DNA of 64,000 bases from Flavobacteriales bacterium (GCA_018402085.1 JAGYJM010000002.1:1860001-1924000), one strand, 5' to 3'. Shown: positions 16,949-25,981, numbered from the stretch's first letter. A program made the numbers and translations. Notes: generated from the sequence alone by a model not told the origin.

Positions 16949-18598
16949 TCAGGTCTGCAATACTCCCACATTATAGGGTTTAACAGCCGGTGCTTCGTTT
17001 GCTGCTTCGATGCCCATGCTAATCCAGGTGCGGGTTTCAGCCGGGTCGATGATCGCATCCACCCACAATCGGCTGGCCGCATAGTACGGTGAAACCTGTT
17101 CGTCGTAGCGATTTTTGATCCTGTTAAACAGTTCGTCTTCTTTCTCTTTAGTGATCTCCTCTCCTTTCGCTTTCAGACGAGAGACCTCAATTTGCAGGAG
17201 TACTTTCGCTGCCTGAGCCCCCCCCATCACGGCGATTTCAGCCGTAGGCCAAGCGGCAATCAGTCGGGGATCATAGGCCTTACCACACATCGCATAGTTT
17301 CCTGCTCCGTAGCTGTTGCCTATCACAATGGTAAACTTCGGCACCTTGCTGTTGCTCATTGCATTCACCATTTTCGCGCCATCCTTGATGATACCGCCAT
17401 GTTCAGAACGTGAGCCCACCATGAATCCGGTGACATCTTGCAAGAAGACCAACGGAATGTTCTTCTGGTTACAGTTCATGATGAAGCGTGCGGCTTTGTC
17501 GGCGCTGTCACTGTAAATCACACCACCGAACTGCATTCCTTCTTTGCGCGACTTCACGAGTTCACGCTGGTTCGCAACGATTCCGACACTCCAGCCGTCA
17601 ATGCGGGAATAGCCGCAGATGATGGATTTGCCATAATCAGACTTGTACTCGGTCATTTTGCCGTCATCCACCATCGCGCGAATAACTTTCTTCATGTCGT
17701 AGGGCTTACTGCGATCAGCAGGAACAAGTCCGTACAACTCTTTCTGCTCATTCTTAGGCGCAAGCGGCTCCGTGCGATTAAATCCGGCCTTCTGATTGGT
17801 CTCTCCGATCTTGTCAAGCAAGTCTTTGATCGTATCAAGAGCGTCTTTATCGTCTTCTGCTTTGTAATCAGTCACCCCTGAGACTTCACAGTGGGTCGTG
17901 GCCCCGCCGAGGGTTTCATTATCGGTTTCTTCACCAATTGCTGCTTTCACGAGATAAGATCCGGCAAGAAAGATGGTGCCTGTCTTATTCACGATCAATG
18001 CCTCGTCACTCATGATTGGCAGGTAAGCACCACCGGCGACGCAAGAACCCATCACCGCCGCAATCTGCGGAATGCGCTCTGACGACATCACCGCATTATT
18101 GCGAAAAATTCTTCCGAAATGCTCTTTATCAGGGAAAATCTCATCCTGCATCGGCAAGAAAACCCCGGCACTATCAACGAGGTAGATGATCGGCAGGCGA
18201 TTCTCCATAGCAATTTCCTGGGCACGGAGGTTCTTCTTACCAGTCATCGGGAACCACGCGCCGGCTTTGACCGTAGCATCATTCGCTACCACAATGACCT
18301 GACGTCTGCGTACATAACCGATGACTACCACCACGCCGGCTGCCGGACAACCACCATATTCCTGGTACATGCCGTCAGCGGCCAGCGCTCCGATTTCGAT
18401 TTGAGGAGCACCTTCATCAAGCAAATAGCTCACACGCTCACGGGCGGTCATCTTCCCTTTCGAATGTTCTTTGGCAATCTTCTTGTCACCTCCACCCTTC
18501 TCAATTTTCGCGAGTTTGCGCTTGAGATCTGCGAGCTTCATGCGCATTTCGTCGTCGTTCTTATTGAAAGCGAGGTCTTGCTTTTTCTGGGTACTCAT
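16949..18598 (-). CDS. Acyl-CoA carboxylase carboxyltransferase (beta) subunit
   Basis: A 549-residue biotin-dependent carboxyltransferase that moves CO2 from carboxybiotin to an acyl-CoA. The two crotonase-like halves are visible: the N-half with KMTARERVSYLLDEG, VVVANDATVKAGAWFP, VDSAGVFLPMQ and GSCVAGGAYLP, and the C-half with FLQDVTGFMVGSRSEHGGII, KDGAKMV and GNSYGAGNYAMCGKAYDPR. The HGGIIKDGAKMV stretch resembles methylcrotonyl-CoA carboxylase more than propionyl-CoA carboxylase, so leucine catabolism is a reasonable guess; substrate is not proven. The biotin carboxylase subunit is not next to it in this window. A TACCTTTC box lies roughly 20 bases upstream of the ATG. Confidence 0.9.
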   Translation of the reverse strand: MSTQKKQDLAFNKNDDEMRMKLADLKRKLAKIEKGGGDKKIAKEHSKGKMTARERVSYLLDEGAPQIEIGALAADGMYQEYGGCPAAGVVVVIGYVRRRQVIVVANDATVKAGAWFPMTGKKNLRAQEIAMENRLPIIYLVDSAGVFLPMQDEIFPDKEHFGRIFRNNAVMSSERIPQIAAVMGSCVAGGAYLPIMSDEALIVNKTGTIFLAGSYLVKAAIGEETDNETLGGATTHCEVSGVTDYKAEDDKDALDTIKDLLDKIGETNQKAGFNRTEPLAPKNEQKELYGLVPADRSKPYDMKKVIRAMVDDGKMTEYKSDYGKSIICGYSRIDGWSVGIVANQRELVKSRKEGMQFGGVIYSDSADKAARFIMNCNQKNIPLVFLQDVTGFMVGSRSEHGGIIKDGAKMVNAMSNSKVPKFTIVIGNSYGAGNYAMCGKAYDPRLIAAWPTAEIAVMGGAQAAKVLLQIEVSRLKAKGEEITKEKEDELFNRIKNRYDEQVSPYYAASRLWVDAIIDPAETRTWISMGIEAANEAPAVKPYNVGVLQT

Positions 18599-18650
18599 AG
18601 GGTCGTGGTTTCTAGCGTCCGAAAGGTACGGAATGATCTGTGATCCGTCG

Positions 18651-18678
18651 GCGGTCTGCGGTCTGCGGTCTGCGGTCT
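18651..18678. repeat. Heptanucleotide tandem repeat, four copies of GCGGTCT
   Basis: Four exact 7-base units followed by G and a run of T, in the divergent region between the carboxylase and dihydroorotase genes. Degenerate GACGGCAGAC-like units continue to about 18780. Confidence 0.85.
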
Positions 18679-18784
18679 GTTTTTTTTGAGTCGCACCACT
18701 CGTTTGATAAGACGCCTACTAGCGGTGGCTCTGACCGAATAAAGACGGCAGACGGCTGACAGCAGACGGTTGACAGCGGTTCTG

Positions 18785-18792
18785 TAAATTTG
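18785..18792 (+). promoter_or_regulatory. -7 box (TAAATTTG) of the dihydroorotase gene
   Basis: A perfect TAnnTTTG match 48 bases before the ATG at 18841; the open frame before that ATG therefore lies in the leader. Confidence 0.55.
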
Positions 18793-18809
18793 CGATCAAA
18801 TCAAGAATA

Positions 18810-18832
18810 CCCCGATCCCCGATCCCCGATCC
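18810..18832. repeat. Heptanucleotide tandem repeat, three copies of CCCGATC
   Basis: Three exact 7-base units between the -7 box and the start codon of the dihydroorotase gene, so it would lie in the mRNA leader. Same unit length as the array at 18651. Confidence 0.8.
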
Positions 18833-18840
18833 AAGCCCCT

Positions 18841-20178
18841 ATGAATTACCTCATCACCAATGCCCGCATCATCAACGAAAACAACGGTTTCACAGGAAAT
18901 ATCCGAATCGAAAATGGCAAGTTTGCTGCCATTGGTGATGTAGAAGCACACGCCGGTGACACCGTGATTGACGCGAACGGAAAACTGGCCATGCCGGGGG
19001 TGATTGACGGACAAGTTCACTTTCGGGATCCCGGACTGACACACAAAGCCGATTTGCGCTCTGAAAGCCGCGCTGCAGTAGCCGGCGGAACGACTTCGTT
19101 CATCGATATGCCGAACACGAAGCCGAATGTACTGACGCCTGAGCTGCTCGATGAAAAGTATGCGCTCGCCGCCACCAAGTCAATTGCCAACTTTGGCTTC
19201 TTTCCCGGTGTCAATGGTGAAAATGTAGACGAAGTGATCACCTGGGACACTTCAAAATACCTGGCCGTATCTGACGACGGACTCTACTTCGCCGGTCCGG
19301 GCAACCTGCTTGCCGACAATCCGGATACCCTCGAGAAACTCTTCGCCAACTGTGACGCCATTATCGCGATTCACTCAGAGCTGGAGTCGATGATTGTGGA
19401 GAAAGAAGAGCAGTTCAGAGCGAAATACGGCGACGATGTTCCGGTTGAATTCCACCCGGTCATCCGCAGCGCAGAAGGCTGCTACCTCGCGACCAAAAGG
19501 GCCATTGAGCTTGCCCAAAAGCACGACGCCCGTCTGCATATTCTGCATTTGACCACTGCGCGTGAAACGCCGTTGTTCCGCAATGACATTCCGCTCACTG
19601 AGAAGAAAATCACCACCGAGGTTTCAGTGCACCACCTCTGGTTTACCGATGCCGATTACGCGCGGCTCGGAAAGAAAATAAAATGGAATCCCGCCATCAA
19701 GAAACAAGAGGATGCTGACGGACTGCTGCAGGCGCTGATTGATGACCGCATTGACCTCATCACCACCGACCACGCTCCGCATGCATGGGAAGAAAAAGAC
19801 AAACCCTACTTTCAATCGATGTCAGGCGCGCCAATGGTACAGCACTCGCTGAACTGCATGCTCGAGTTTCACAAGCAGGGTAAGATATCGGTCGAAAAGA
19901 TCGTCGAGAAAATGTGCCACAATCCGGCGACGCTTTACGCCATGGATCGCCGCGGCTTTATTCGTGAGGGCTACTATGCCGATCTGACGCTTGTTGACCT
20001 CGACCATGAATGGACCGTCGCCAAAGACAACCTCCACTACAAGTGTGGCTGGTCGCCACTTGAAGGCACCACTTTCTCAACCAACATCACGCAAACCTTT
20101 GTGAACGGACATCTTGCCTTTGATGAAGGTCGTTTTGATGAGACGCAGAAAGGGATGGCGTTGGAGGTGAAGCGCTGA
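18841..20178 (+). CDS. pyrC: Dihydroorotase (pyrimidine biosynthesis)
   Basis: A 445-residue amidohydrolase that closes N-carbamoyl-aspartate to dihydroorotate, the third step of UMP synthesis, in the cytosol. Recognised by PGVIDGQVHFRDPGLTHKAD, by TTSFIDMPNT, by the HILHLTTA strand with a metal-ligand His, and by LITTDHAPHAWEEKD. The first metal-site motif reads Q-V-H instead of the usual H-x-H; this Gln is known in Bacteroidota dihydroorotases, so it is a family trait and not damage. The ATG at 18841 fits MNYLITNARIINENNGF and lies behind the promoter box, unlike the earlier start in frame. Two small membrane protein genes follow on the same strand. Confidence 0.9.
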   Translation: MNYLITNARIINENNGFTGNIRIENGKFAAIGDVEAHAGDTVIDANGKLAMPGVIDGQVHFRDPGLTHKADLRSESRAAVAGGTTSFIDMPNTKPNVLTPELLDEKYALAATKSIANFGFFPGVNGENVDEVITWDTSKYLAVSDDGLYFAGPGNLLADNPDTLEKLFANCDAIIAIHSELESMIVEKEEQFRAKYGDDVPVEFHPVIRSAEGCYLATKRAIELAQKHDARLHILHLTTARETPLFRNDIPLTEKKITTEVSVHHLWFTDADYARLGKKIKWNPAIKKQEDADGLLQALIDDRIDLITTDHAPHAWEEKDKPYFQSMSGAPMVQHSLNCMLEFHKQGKISVEKIVEKMCHNPATLYAMDRRGFIREGYYADLTLVDLDHEWTVAKDNLHYKCGWSPLEGTTFSTNITQTFVNGHLAFDEGRFDETQKGMALEVKR

Positions 20179-20212
20179 AACTGACTTTGACCTTCCTCTT
20201 AATCGCGAAGAC

Positions 20213-20437
20213 ATGAGCAAGCAAAAAGCTTCACAGAACAAGGTCACCTTCTACTTCATGATTGCCATCGGAGTATTGAACATACTAATTGGCGCTTACT
20301 ACGGTCTGAAAGGAAAACCCTTCGAAGACTATTTTTATGCGCTCTTCATTGGTGTCACCCTCGCCGGAACATCGTTGATTTATCTGAAGAAGCAGGCTCA
20401 AAACACTGACGATGAGTCGAAACCTCAGGCATCATGA
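20213..20437 (+). CDS. Small two-helix membrane protein, hypothetical
   Basis: A 74-residue protein with two predicted membrane segments (VTFYFMIAIGVLNILIGAYY and YFYALFIGVTLAGTSLIYL), a basic N-terminus and a polar tail. It lies 34 bases behind the dihydroorotase gene and overlaps the next gene by four bases (ATGA), so the two are probably translated together. Function unknown. Confidence 0.65.
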   Translation: MSKQKASQNKVTFYFMIAIGVLNILIGAYYGLKGKPFEDYFYALFIGVTLAGTSLIYLKKQAQNTDDESKPQAS

Positions 20438-20832
20438 ACAGCATCGATGACAGTTTACGGCGGTGGCTGTTGCTTGACGCTCTCGGCGCTACCGTGTCGG
20501 CCGTTTCGCTCGGATTGATTCTTCCTGCGCTCGATGATTTCATAGGCATGCCGCGCGTAGCGTTGATTCCTCTTGCGCTCATTGCAGCCGTCTTCGCCCT
20601 GACTTCTATGGCCGGAGCACTCAGGTTGCTCGAACTCTCCCCCGCCAGACACCTAAAACGCATCGCCTTCGCCAACCTGCTCTACTGTCTTGTCACCATC
20701 GGGTGTCTTTTCGCCTTCAGCACTGAACTCATGCTGTTTGACTACCTCTACTTCGTAGGTGAGGTCTTATTGGTAATGCTTTTAGCTATGAAAGAATTGA
20801 ACCTTGCGAGAAATGCAAAAACCAAGCCTTGA
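20434..20832 (+). CDS. Four-helix membrane protein, hypothetical
   Basis: A 132-residue protein with about four hydrophobic segments and short loops (LLLDALGATVSAVSLGLILP, VALIPLALIAAVFALTSMA, IAFANLLYCLVTIGCLFAF, YLYFVGEVLLVMLLAM). Its ATG overlaps the stop of the preceding small membrane protein. It resembles the loosely defined inner-membrane proteins common in Bacteroidota, but I cannot name a family. Confidence 0.65.
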   Translation: MNSIDDSLRRWLLLDALGATVSAVSLGLILPALDDFIGMPRVALIPLALIAAVFALTSMAGALRLLELSPARHLKRIAFANLLYCLVTIGCLFAFSTELMLFDYLYFVGEVLLVMLLAMKELNLARNAKTKP

Positions 20833-20960
20833 ATAAACGCAAAATTGACCTTATCTACGTGGACGATGAAACTAAAAATTCACGAGCATCCTGATGTCAT
20901 TCAAAAGGTTCCAGAGCAGTCTGCCAATTCGAATTCGATGCTGTAATCCATCTGTTTTCA
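20830..20960 (+). pseudogene. Possible remnant of a response-regulator gene
   Basis: From a TTG at 20830 the frame reads NKRKIDLIYVDDETKNSRAS then stop at 20892. IDLIYVDDE is how receiver domains of Bacteroidota regulators usually begin (strand 1 and the acidic pair). In another frame the following bases read MSFKRFQSSLPIRIR, which could be the next helix after a frameshift. Coding signal ends just before a hairpin element at 20973. Only about 40 residues are readable, so this is a tentative call. Confidence 0.25.
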
Positions 20961-20972
20961 GACGTTTCTTTT

Positions 20973-20993
20973 CCGCGTGAAAACGCGGGATGC
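20973..20993 (-). repeat. Dispersed hairpin element, copy 4
   Basis: Minus-strand reading: GCATC, stem CCGCGT, loop TTTC, stem ACGCGG. Intergenic, upstream of the TonB receptor gene. Confidence 0.85.
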
Positions 20994-21038
20994 GTTGATT
21001 CCTTTCATCCGATGATTCACCCTGAGCGATCCAATCAC

Positions 21039-21046
21039 TATGTTTG
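21039..21046 (+). promoter_or_regulatory. -7 box (TATGTTTG) of the TonB-dependent receptor gene
   Basis: A perfect TAnnTTTG match 26 bases before the ATG at 21073. Confidence 0.55.
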
Positions 21047-21072
21047 CGCGCCAAATGTGAAACCTGCTCGCC

Positions 21073-22905
21073 ATGCACCTGCGACTCTTAACCGTATTTT
21101 CCATTTTTCTCGTACCATTCGTGATTGCTGCCCAATCAGACACCACATCCATAGCCATTGAAGAAGTGTCTATCATTGAAGAGCGTCTGCCTCATTCGAT
21201 CGCCGATGCGGCTCAAAGTATTTCGATCATCAGCGGGGAGATGCTCATCAAAGAAAACGTCGCCAACCTCAATGAAGTACTTGCTTATGTTTCAGGCGTA
21301 GACCTCAGGCAACGCGGCCCGCAGGGCGTGCAGGCCGATGTGGGCATCAGGGGGTCAAACTTTGAGCAGGTGCTGATCCTTCTCAACGGTATGAAGATGA
21401 ATGATCCTCAGACCGGACATCATCACCTGAACCTGCCCATCCCGATTCAATCCATCGAGCGCATCGAAGTGATTAAAGGCCCGATGGCGCATATCTATGG
21501 CCCGAATGCCTTCGCAGGTGTCATCAACATTATTACCAAAGTACCTGATGAAGCCGGTGGTAACGTGAGCGGACTCTACGGCTCTCATAACCTCCGTGAA
21601 CTGCAGGCGAGTGTCGCCCTGCCCACCGGTAAGTACCGCCAGCTCATTAGCGGATCCTGGTCTACTGCCGATTCGTGGACCCACAACACCGACTTTAACA
21701 TAGGCAACCTCTTCTATCAGGGAGTCTTCGAGCATCAGTCGCACCGGCTTGAAGTGATGGGTGCGTACAACGACAAAAAATTCGGCGCCAATGGATTCTA
21801 CGGCTCTTCTGATTTCAGGGACCAGTACGAAGAGACGAGCGGGATTTACGCCGGACTGAATTACACCTACCAACTGAGCGAACGTCAGCAAATCCGAACC
21901 ACCGTTTACCAGCGCAGGCACACCGATCGATGGGTGTTTTTCAGAGACAATCCTGAATTCTTCGAAAATCGTCACCGCAGCCGTGTAGACGCTGCTGAAT
22001 TAGTGTGGCAGCACAGTGGTGATCGTGTGCAATGGTTTTCAGGGCTGGATTTGCGTCGCGAATCTATCGCCAGCACAAACCTTGACACCCTGCATCGCGA
22101 TATTGTTTCAGGCTATGTCAACGCCCGTTACCGTGTGGGACGCCTCAGCGTCAACCCCGGATTAAACCTCAGCAAAATAGATGGGTACGACTTACAGGCA
22201 TTTCCCAGTTTATCGGTTTCGTTTCAAGCGAATGACCACTGGAATGCCTTTGCGAATGTAGGTCGCTCTTACCGAGTGCCAAGCTTTACCGATCTCTACT
22301 ACGAAGGTCCTGAGAATATTGGCAATGCTGACCTGCGTCCGGAATCTGCCTGGAGCAGTGAGGTAGGTGTGCGACGCAGCCGCAGTGCATGGCAACTGCA
22401 GGCGAGTGTGTTCGGCCGTCAGACCGGAAACGCCATTGAGTGGGTGCGCGCTCAAGACAGTACGCAATGGCAGCCTATGAATTTTCACGAAATCAGAACC
22501 GTTGGTTTCGAGGTTGAACAGCGTTGGTTGTTCTCCGTACTCGCCGGTCCGGATTTCTTTCTTGAAGACCTGCGCTTCAGTTACACCTTCCTCCACAGTG
22601 ATTTCCTGAACCGGGATGAGCTGCAGAGCAAGTATGCTTTTGAATACCTCCGTCACCAGGCTTTTGTACAACTCCGACACAAGGTCTGGGGACCGGTTAA
22701 ACACCACATCAGTCTGCGCTTTGCCGATCGGTATCATTTGTCCGAAATTTTCACGGTTGATGCCCGACTGTATTACGAAAACAAAGGTTGGCTCTTCTTC
22801 ATCGAAGCAACCAACCTCCTGGATCAACGCTACCGGGAAACCAACCTGGTTGAGCTGCCCGGCCGATGGATCCGCGGTGGGTTCAACTGGAACTTCGGGA
22901 AATGA
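21073..22905 (+). CDS. TonB-dependent outer-membrane receptor (BtuB/siderophore-receptor type)
   Basis: A 610-residue outer-membrane receptor for TonB-driven uptake. A signal peptide (LLTVFSIFLVPFVIAAQS) is followed by the plug domain (AAQSISIISGEMLIKENVAN, LAYVSGVDLRQRGP, VGIRGSNFEQVLILLNGM, IERIEVIKGPMAHIYGP, AGVINIITK) and then a beta-barrel of alternating strands to the C-terminal aromatic-rich strand (GGFNWNFGK). It lacks the N-terminal carboxypeptidase-like domain of SusC proteins, so it belongs with vitamin B12 or iron-complex receptors. The ligand is unknown and no partner transport gene is adjacent. It precedes menG/ubiE by 119 bases with a hairpin element in between. Confidence 0.88.
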   Translation: MHLRLLTVFSIFLVPFVIAAQSDTTSIAIEEVSIIEERLPHSIADAAQSISIISGEMLIKENVANLNEVLAYVSGVDLRQRGPQGVQADVGIRGSNFEQVLILLNGMKMNDPQTGHHHLNLPIPIQSIERIEVIKGPMAHIYGPNAFAGVINIITKVPDEAGGNVSGLYGSHNLRELQASVALPTGKYRQLISGSWSTADSWTHNTDFNIGNLFYQGVFEHQSHRLEVMGAYNDKKFGANGFYGSSDFRDQYEETSGIYAGLNYTYQLSERQQIRTTVYQRRHTDRWVFFRDNPEFFENRHRSRVDAAELVWQHSGDRVQWFSGLDLRRESIASTNLDTLHRDIVSGYVNARYRVGRLSVNPGLNLSKIDGYDLQAFPSLSVSFQANDHWNAFANVGRSYRVPSFTDLYYEGPENIGNADLRPESAWSSEVGVRRSRSAWQLQASVFGRQTGNAIEWVRAQDSTQWQPMNFHEIRTVGFEVEQRWLFSVLAGPDFFLEDLRFSYTFLHSDFLNRDELQSKYAFEYLRHQAFVQLRHKVWGPVKHHISLRFADRYHLSEIFTVDARLYYENKGWLFFIEATNLLDQRYRETNLVELPGRWIRGGFNWNFGK

Positions 22906-22954
22906 CCACGGGTTTCAATCAACTCCCTTTGCCGACATCTGCAACGCTGGCATC

Positions 22955-22974
22955 CATCCGCCGCTTTCGCGGCG
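22955..22974 (+). repeat. Dispersed hairpin element, copy 5
   Basis: CATC, stem CGCCGC, loop TTTC, stem GCGGCG. The CATC flank is itself doubled (CATCCATC). Intergenic, 49 bases after the TonB receptor stop and before the menG/ubiE start. Confidence 0.85.
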
Positions 22975-23024
22975 AACAAAGACCCCCGAAATTTGTCACT
23001 TTTGCAAACGAAATGCATTGAGAT

Positions 23025-23771
23025 TTGGGAACCAAAGTCACTCCATACGCCAGCGCTGAAGAACGCGCCAAGAAAGAGCAGGTAGCCGAGATGTTTGACA
23101 ACATTGCTCACAGCTATGATCAGCTGAACCATGTTTTGTCATTCGGCATCGATATTCTCTGGCGCAAAAAGGCGATCCGTATGCTTCGCAAACTTGAGCC
23201 GAAGCGCGTACTCGATGTAGCTACCGGCACGGGTGATTTTGCTATCGAAGCAGCACGTATGGGCGTGAAAGCCGAAGAAATCATCGGAGTCGATATCTCC
23301 AACGGCATGCTCGATATCGGCCGTAAGAAACTCAAACGTAAAGATCTTGATGACCGTATCCAACTCGTCTATGGCGACAGCGAAAACCTGCCCTTTGATG
23401 ATAACCATTTCGATGCCTACACTGCCGCATTTGGTGTGCGCAACTTTGAGAATCTGAACGGCGGGCTCACCGAAATGCTGCGTGTGCTGACACCCGGAGG
23501 TACGGGATTCGTACTTGAATTCTCCAAACCAAAATCGTTCCCCTTCAAGCAGCTATACTGGTTCTATTTCAAGGCCATTCTTCCGCTGGTAGGTAAACTG
23601 GTGTCAAAAGACAACCGCGCTTACAAGTACCTGCCCGAATCGGTTGCGGCATTTCCTCAGGGCGAAGAATTCTTACAAATTATGCGCGACTGCGGCTATG
23701 TTGATGTCAGACGGAAACCGCTTACCGGTGGCATCGCTACCATTTACATCGGACAGAAATCACGGTCGTGA
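23025..23771 (+). CDS. ubiE: Demethylmenaquinone / ubiquinone C-methyltransferase
   Basis: A 248-residue class I SAM methyltransferase that adds the ring methyl group in the last step of menaquinone synthesis (UbiE/MenG). Signatures: KKEQVAEMFDNIAHSYDQLNH near the start, the SAM loop VLDVATGTGDFAIEA, GVDISNGMLDIGRKK, VYGDSENLPFDDN and AAFGVRNFENL, and FLQIMRDCGYVDV. No ATG fits; the TTG at 23025 gives the family N-terminus KVTPYASAEER. It overlaps aroA by four bases (GTGA). In this phylum menaquinone is the usual respiratory quinone, so the menaquinone role is favoured. Confidence 0.9.
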   Translation: MGTKVTPYASAEERAKKEQVAEMFDNIAHSYDQLNHVLSFGIDILWRKKAIRMLRKLEPKRVLDVATGTGDFAIEAARMGVKAEEIIGVDISNGMLDIGRKKLKRKDLDDRIQLVYGDSENLPFDDNHFDAYTAAFGVRNFENLNGGLTEMLRVLTPGGTGFVLEFSKPKSFPFKQLYWFYFKAILPLVGKLVSKDNRAYKYLPESVAAFPQGEEFLQIMRDCGYVDVRRKPLTGGIATIYIGQKSRS

Positions 23772-25036
23772 AGCGCACGGTTTCTCCCTCCTACCTCGCA
23801 GGACAAGTTGAAGCGCCGGGCAGCAAGAGCCTGATGCAGCGTATCCTTGTGGCATCTCTGCTCAGTAGTGACACCAGCATCATTCATCGTCCGGCTGACA
23901 ACGCAGACAGCTTTCATGCCCTCGAATGCATCCTTCAGCTTGGAGCCGATGTGGAAGAAGACGAAAACGGATCACTGCACATTACCGGCGGGAAGCTCCC
24001 TCCTGAAGAACCATTGAATGTGGGTGAGTCCGGACTGGCGATGCGGCTTTTCGCTGCAGTCAGTGCCATGTCAGGATACCCGGTGGAACTCACAGGAAGC
24101 GGTTCGCTGCTGAATCGTCCACTGAATGCGTTTGAAAGTGTTTTCCCACAACTGGGTGCTGAAATCAAAACGACGAACGGACATCTGCCGGCTCTTATTC
24201 AGGGTCCCTTTACCGGTGGTGAGATCACCCTTGACGGCAGCGTCAGTTCGCAGTTCCTTAGCGGTTTGCTCTTTGCACTGCCACTGGCGCAGAAAGACAG
24301 TGTCATCAAAGTGACTGACCTGAAAAGCAAACCTTACGTCGATATGACACTGGAGGTGCTGGCGCATTACGGCATTCGCTACATCAATCACGATGATGAT
24401 GTGTTTACGATTCCCGGACAGCAAACTTACCGGGCAGTTACCACAACGATTGATGGAGATTGGAGTGCTGCAGCAGCGCTGCTTGTTGCAGGCGCAATCG
24501 CATCCCGAAACGGTATTCAGATCAAGGGGCTCAATGGGTCTTTTACACAGGCCGACAAAGCCATTACCGGACCTTTGCTCTTTGCAGGTGCGCGCTTGAT
24601 GAATGAGCAGGGTGACGTAGGCGTATTTGCCCCGAAACTTCGCGGGTTTGCCTTTGACGCCACTGACAGCCCCGATCTATTTCCGGTGCTGGCAGCGTTG
24701 GCCGTATTTTGCAAAAAACCTTCAACCATTGCAGGTGTGCATCGTCTTGAACACAAGGAGAGCAACCGCGGAATTGTCTTGCAGCAGGAATTTGCCAAAG
24801 CAGGGGTGAAAATTGAGATTAACGATGATGTGATGACGGTGCATCCTCAGAAAAAACTGAATGCATGCACCATTCACAGCCACAACGATCACCGTATCGC
24901 TATGGCTGGCGCCTTGCTGGGTCTCGCCGGGGCACCTGTGACCATTGATAATTGTGAAGCCGTTGACAAATCGTACCCTGATTTCTTCGATGACCTCATC
25001 GCATTGGGAGCCGACATCACTCCGGAGCGGAAATAA
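23768..25036 (+). CDS. aroA: 5-Enolpyruvylshikimate-3-phosphate synthase
   Basis: A 422-residue EPSP synthase that joins phosphoenolpyruvate to shikimate 3-phosphate in the shikimate pathway. Visible: the first motif VEAPGSKSLMQRILVASLL (PGSKS), GESGLAMRLFAAV in place of the usual GNSGT/GTAG loop, SSQFLSGLLFALPLA, the DATDSPDLFPVLAALAVF stretch, HRLEHKESNR and the HNDHRIAMA motif. The GESGLAMR loop places it in the Bacteroidota branch, which is more divergent than the enterobacterial one. It starts with GTG overlapping the ubiE stop (GTGA). Length is normal. Confidence 0.9.
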   Translation: MKRTVSPSYLAGQVEAPGSKSLMQRILVASLLSSDTSIIHRPADNADSFHALECILQLGADVEEDENGSLHITGGKLPPEEPLNVGESGLAMRLFAAVSAMSGYPVELTGSGSLLNRPLNAFESVFPQLGAEIKTTNGHLPALIQGPFTGGEITLDGSVSSQFLSGLLFALPLAQKDSVIKVTDLKSKPYVDMTLEVLAHYGIRYINHDDDVFTIPGQQTYRAVTTTIDGDWSAAAALLVAGAIASRNGIQIKGLNGSFTQADKAITGPLLFAGARLMNEQGDVGVFAPKLRGFAFDATDSPDLFPVLAALAVFCKKPSTIAGVHRLEHKESNRGIVLQQEFAKAGVKIEINDDVMTVHPQKKLNACTIHSHNDHRIAMAGALLGLAGAPVTIDNCEAVDKSYPDFFDDLIALGADITPERK

Positions 25037-25069
25037 CATTCGCTTTGCAATTCAGGTCGTTTCAGCGCC

Positions 25070-25077
25070 TATTTTCG
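25070..25077 (+). promoter_or_regulatory. Putative -7 box (TATTTTCG) of the membrane protein gene at 25095
   Basis: A TTCG variant of TAnnTTTG placed 17 bases before the TTG at 25095. It suggests the gene is not only read through from aroA. Confidence 0.4.
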
Positions 25078-25094
25078 CAATTAAACAGGCTTCA

Positions 25095-25958
25095 TTGCGT
25101 TCATTATCCTTCAGCATCCTCGCGATCTGCGTGGCATTCATCTTTCTGGGCCGCGGCTACCAGCTTTTGTTTTTTGACGCCCCGCTGCGAGCGCTCCTGT
25201 GGGATGAAAGCCTGATGAGTCCGATTTTAAAGGTATTCGGCATCTCCTGGGAGGTTTTTGTAGGTTCGGTCAAAAATGACCGGATGATTCATTCTGTCAT
25301 CCGGACGGGGGGAGTTTTGATGACGTTATCCGGAATCTTTTCGCTCGCGGCGCTTCACCGAAATATCCGCCGTTTTTACGGCGCACTTATACCAGGCACA
25401 CTGATCATGCTGCTTCTGGCAGTGCTTGAGACGAAGGAACACTTCTTCAGACTGATTCATTTTTTTGAGTTTGGAATTCAGCTAAGTGCGCCCATTGCAC
25501 TGATGATCAGCATGCGCAGAAACCTCAGCAAACCCACGATTCGGGCACTGCAGGTTATGGTTGCTCTCACCTTTGCCGCACACGGATTATATGCCCTGAA
25601 TATCTGGCCTATTCCGGGCAAGTTCATTGATATGACCATTGTTCTTCTCGGCTGCAGCCAGGGGCTTGCCGAACAGTTTCTGATGGTCGCCGGAATTCTT
25701 GACCTTGTGCTTGCCCTCATTCTCGTCTTATTTCCCGGGGGCCGTCTCGTGCAATTTACGCTGTTGTATGCGGTGCTCTGGGGACTGGCGACTGCCCTGG
25801 CGCGAGTGAGCTTTCATTACACGCTAAGTCATGATTTTTTAGCAGCAATGCATGGTGCGGGTTACCTGACCCTGTATCGTCTGGCTCATGCAGGTATTCC
25901 GTTACTTATTCTCGCATACGGAGGCTGGTTTAAATCTTCGTTAAATGCCCGAAGCTGA
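25095..25958 (+). CDS. Polytopic membrane protein, hypothetical
   Basis: About 287 residues with eight or so hydrophobic segments (for example SFSILAICVAFIFLGRGYQ, GALIPGTLIMLLLAVLE, FLMVAGILDLVLALILVLF, TLLYAVLWGLATALARV). The open frame extends back into aroA, but a TATTTTCG box at 25070 and the first plausible start after it, a TTG at 25095 (MRSLSFSILAI), suggest the shorter form; the start remains uncertain. RLAHAGIPLLILAYG near the end recalls small DoxX-like or cytochrome-associated membrane proteins, without a clear match. Confidence 0.6.
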   Translation: MRSLSFSILAICVAFIFLGRGYQLLFFDAPLRALLWDESLMSPILKVFGISWEVFVGSVKNDRMIHSVIRTGGVLMTLSGIFSLAALHRNIRRFYGALIPGTLIMLLLAVLETKEHFFRLIHFFEFGIQLSAPIALMISMRRNLSKPTIRALQVMVALTFAAHGLYALNIWPIPGKFIDMTIVLLGCSQGLAEQFLMVAGILDLVLALILVLFPGGRLVQFTLLYAVLWGLATALARVSFHYTLSHDFLAAMHGAGYLTLYRLAHAGIPLLILAYGGWFKSSLNARS

Positions 25959-25981
25959 GTCAACCAGAGGCGAAGGGACCT

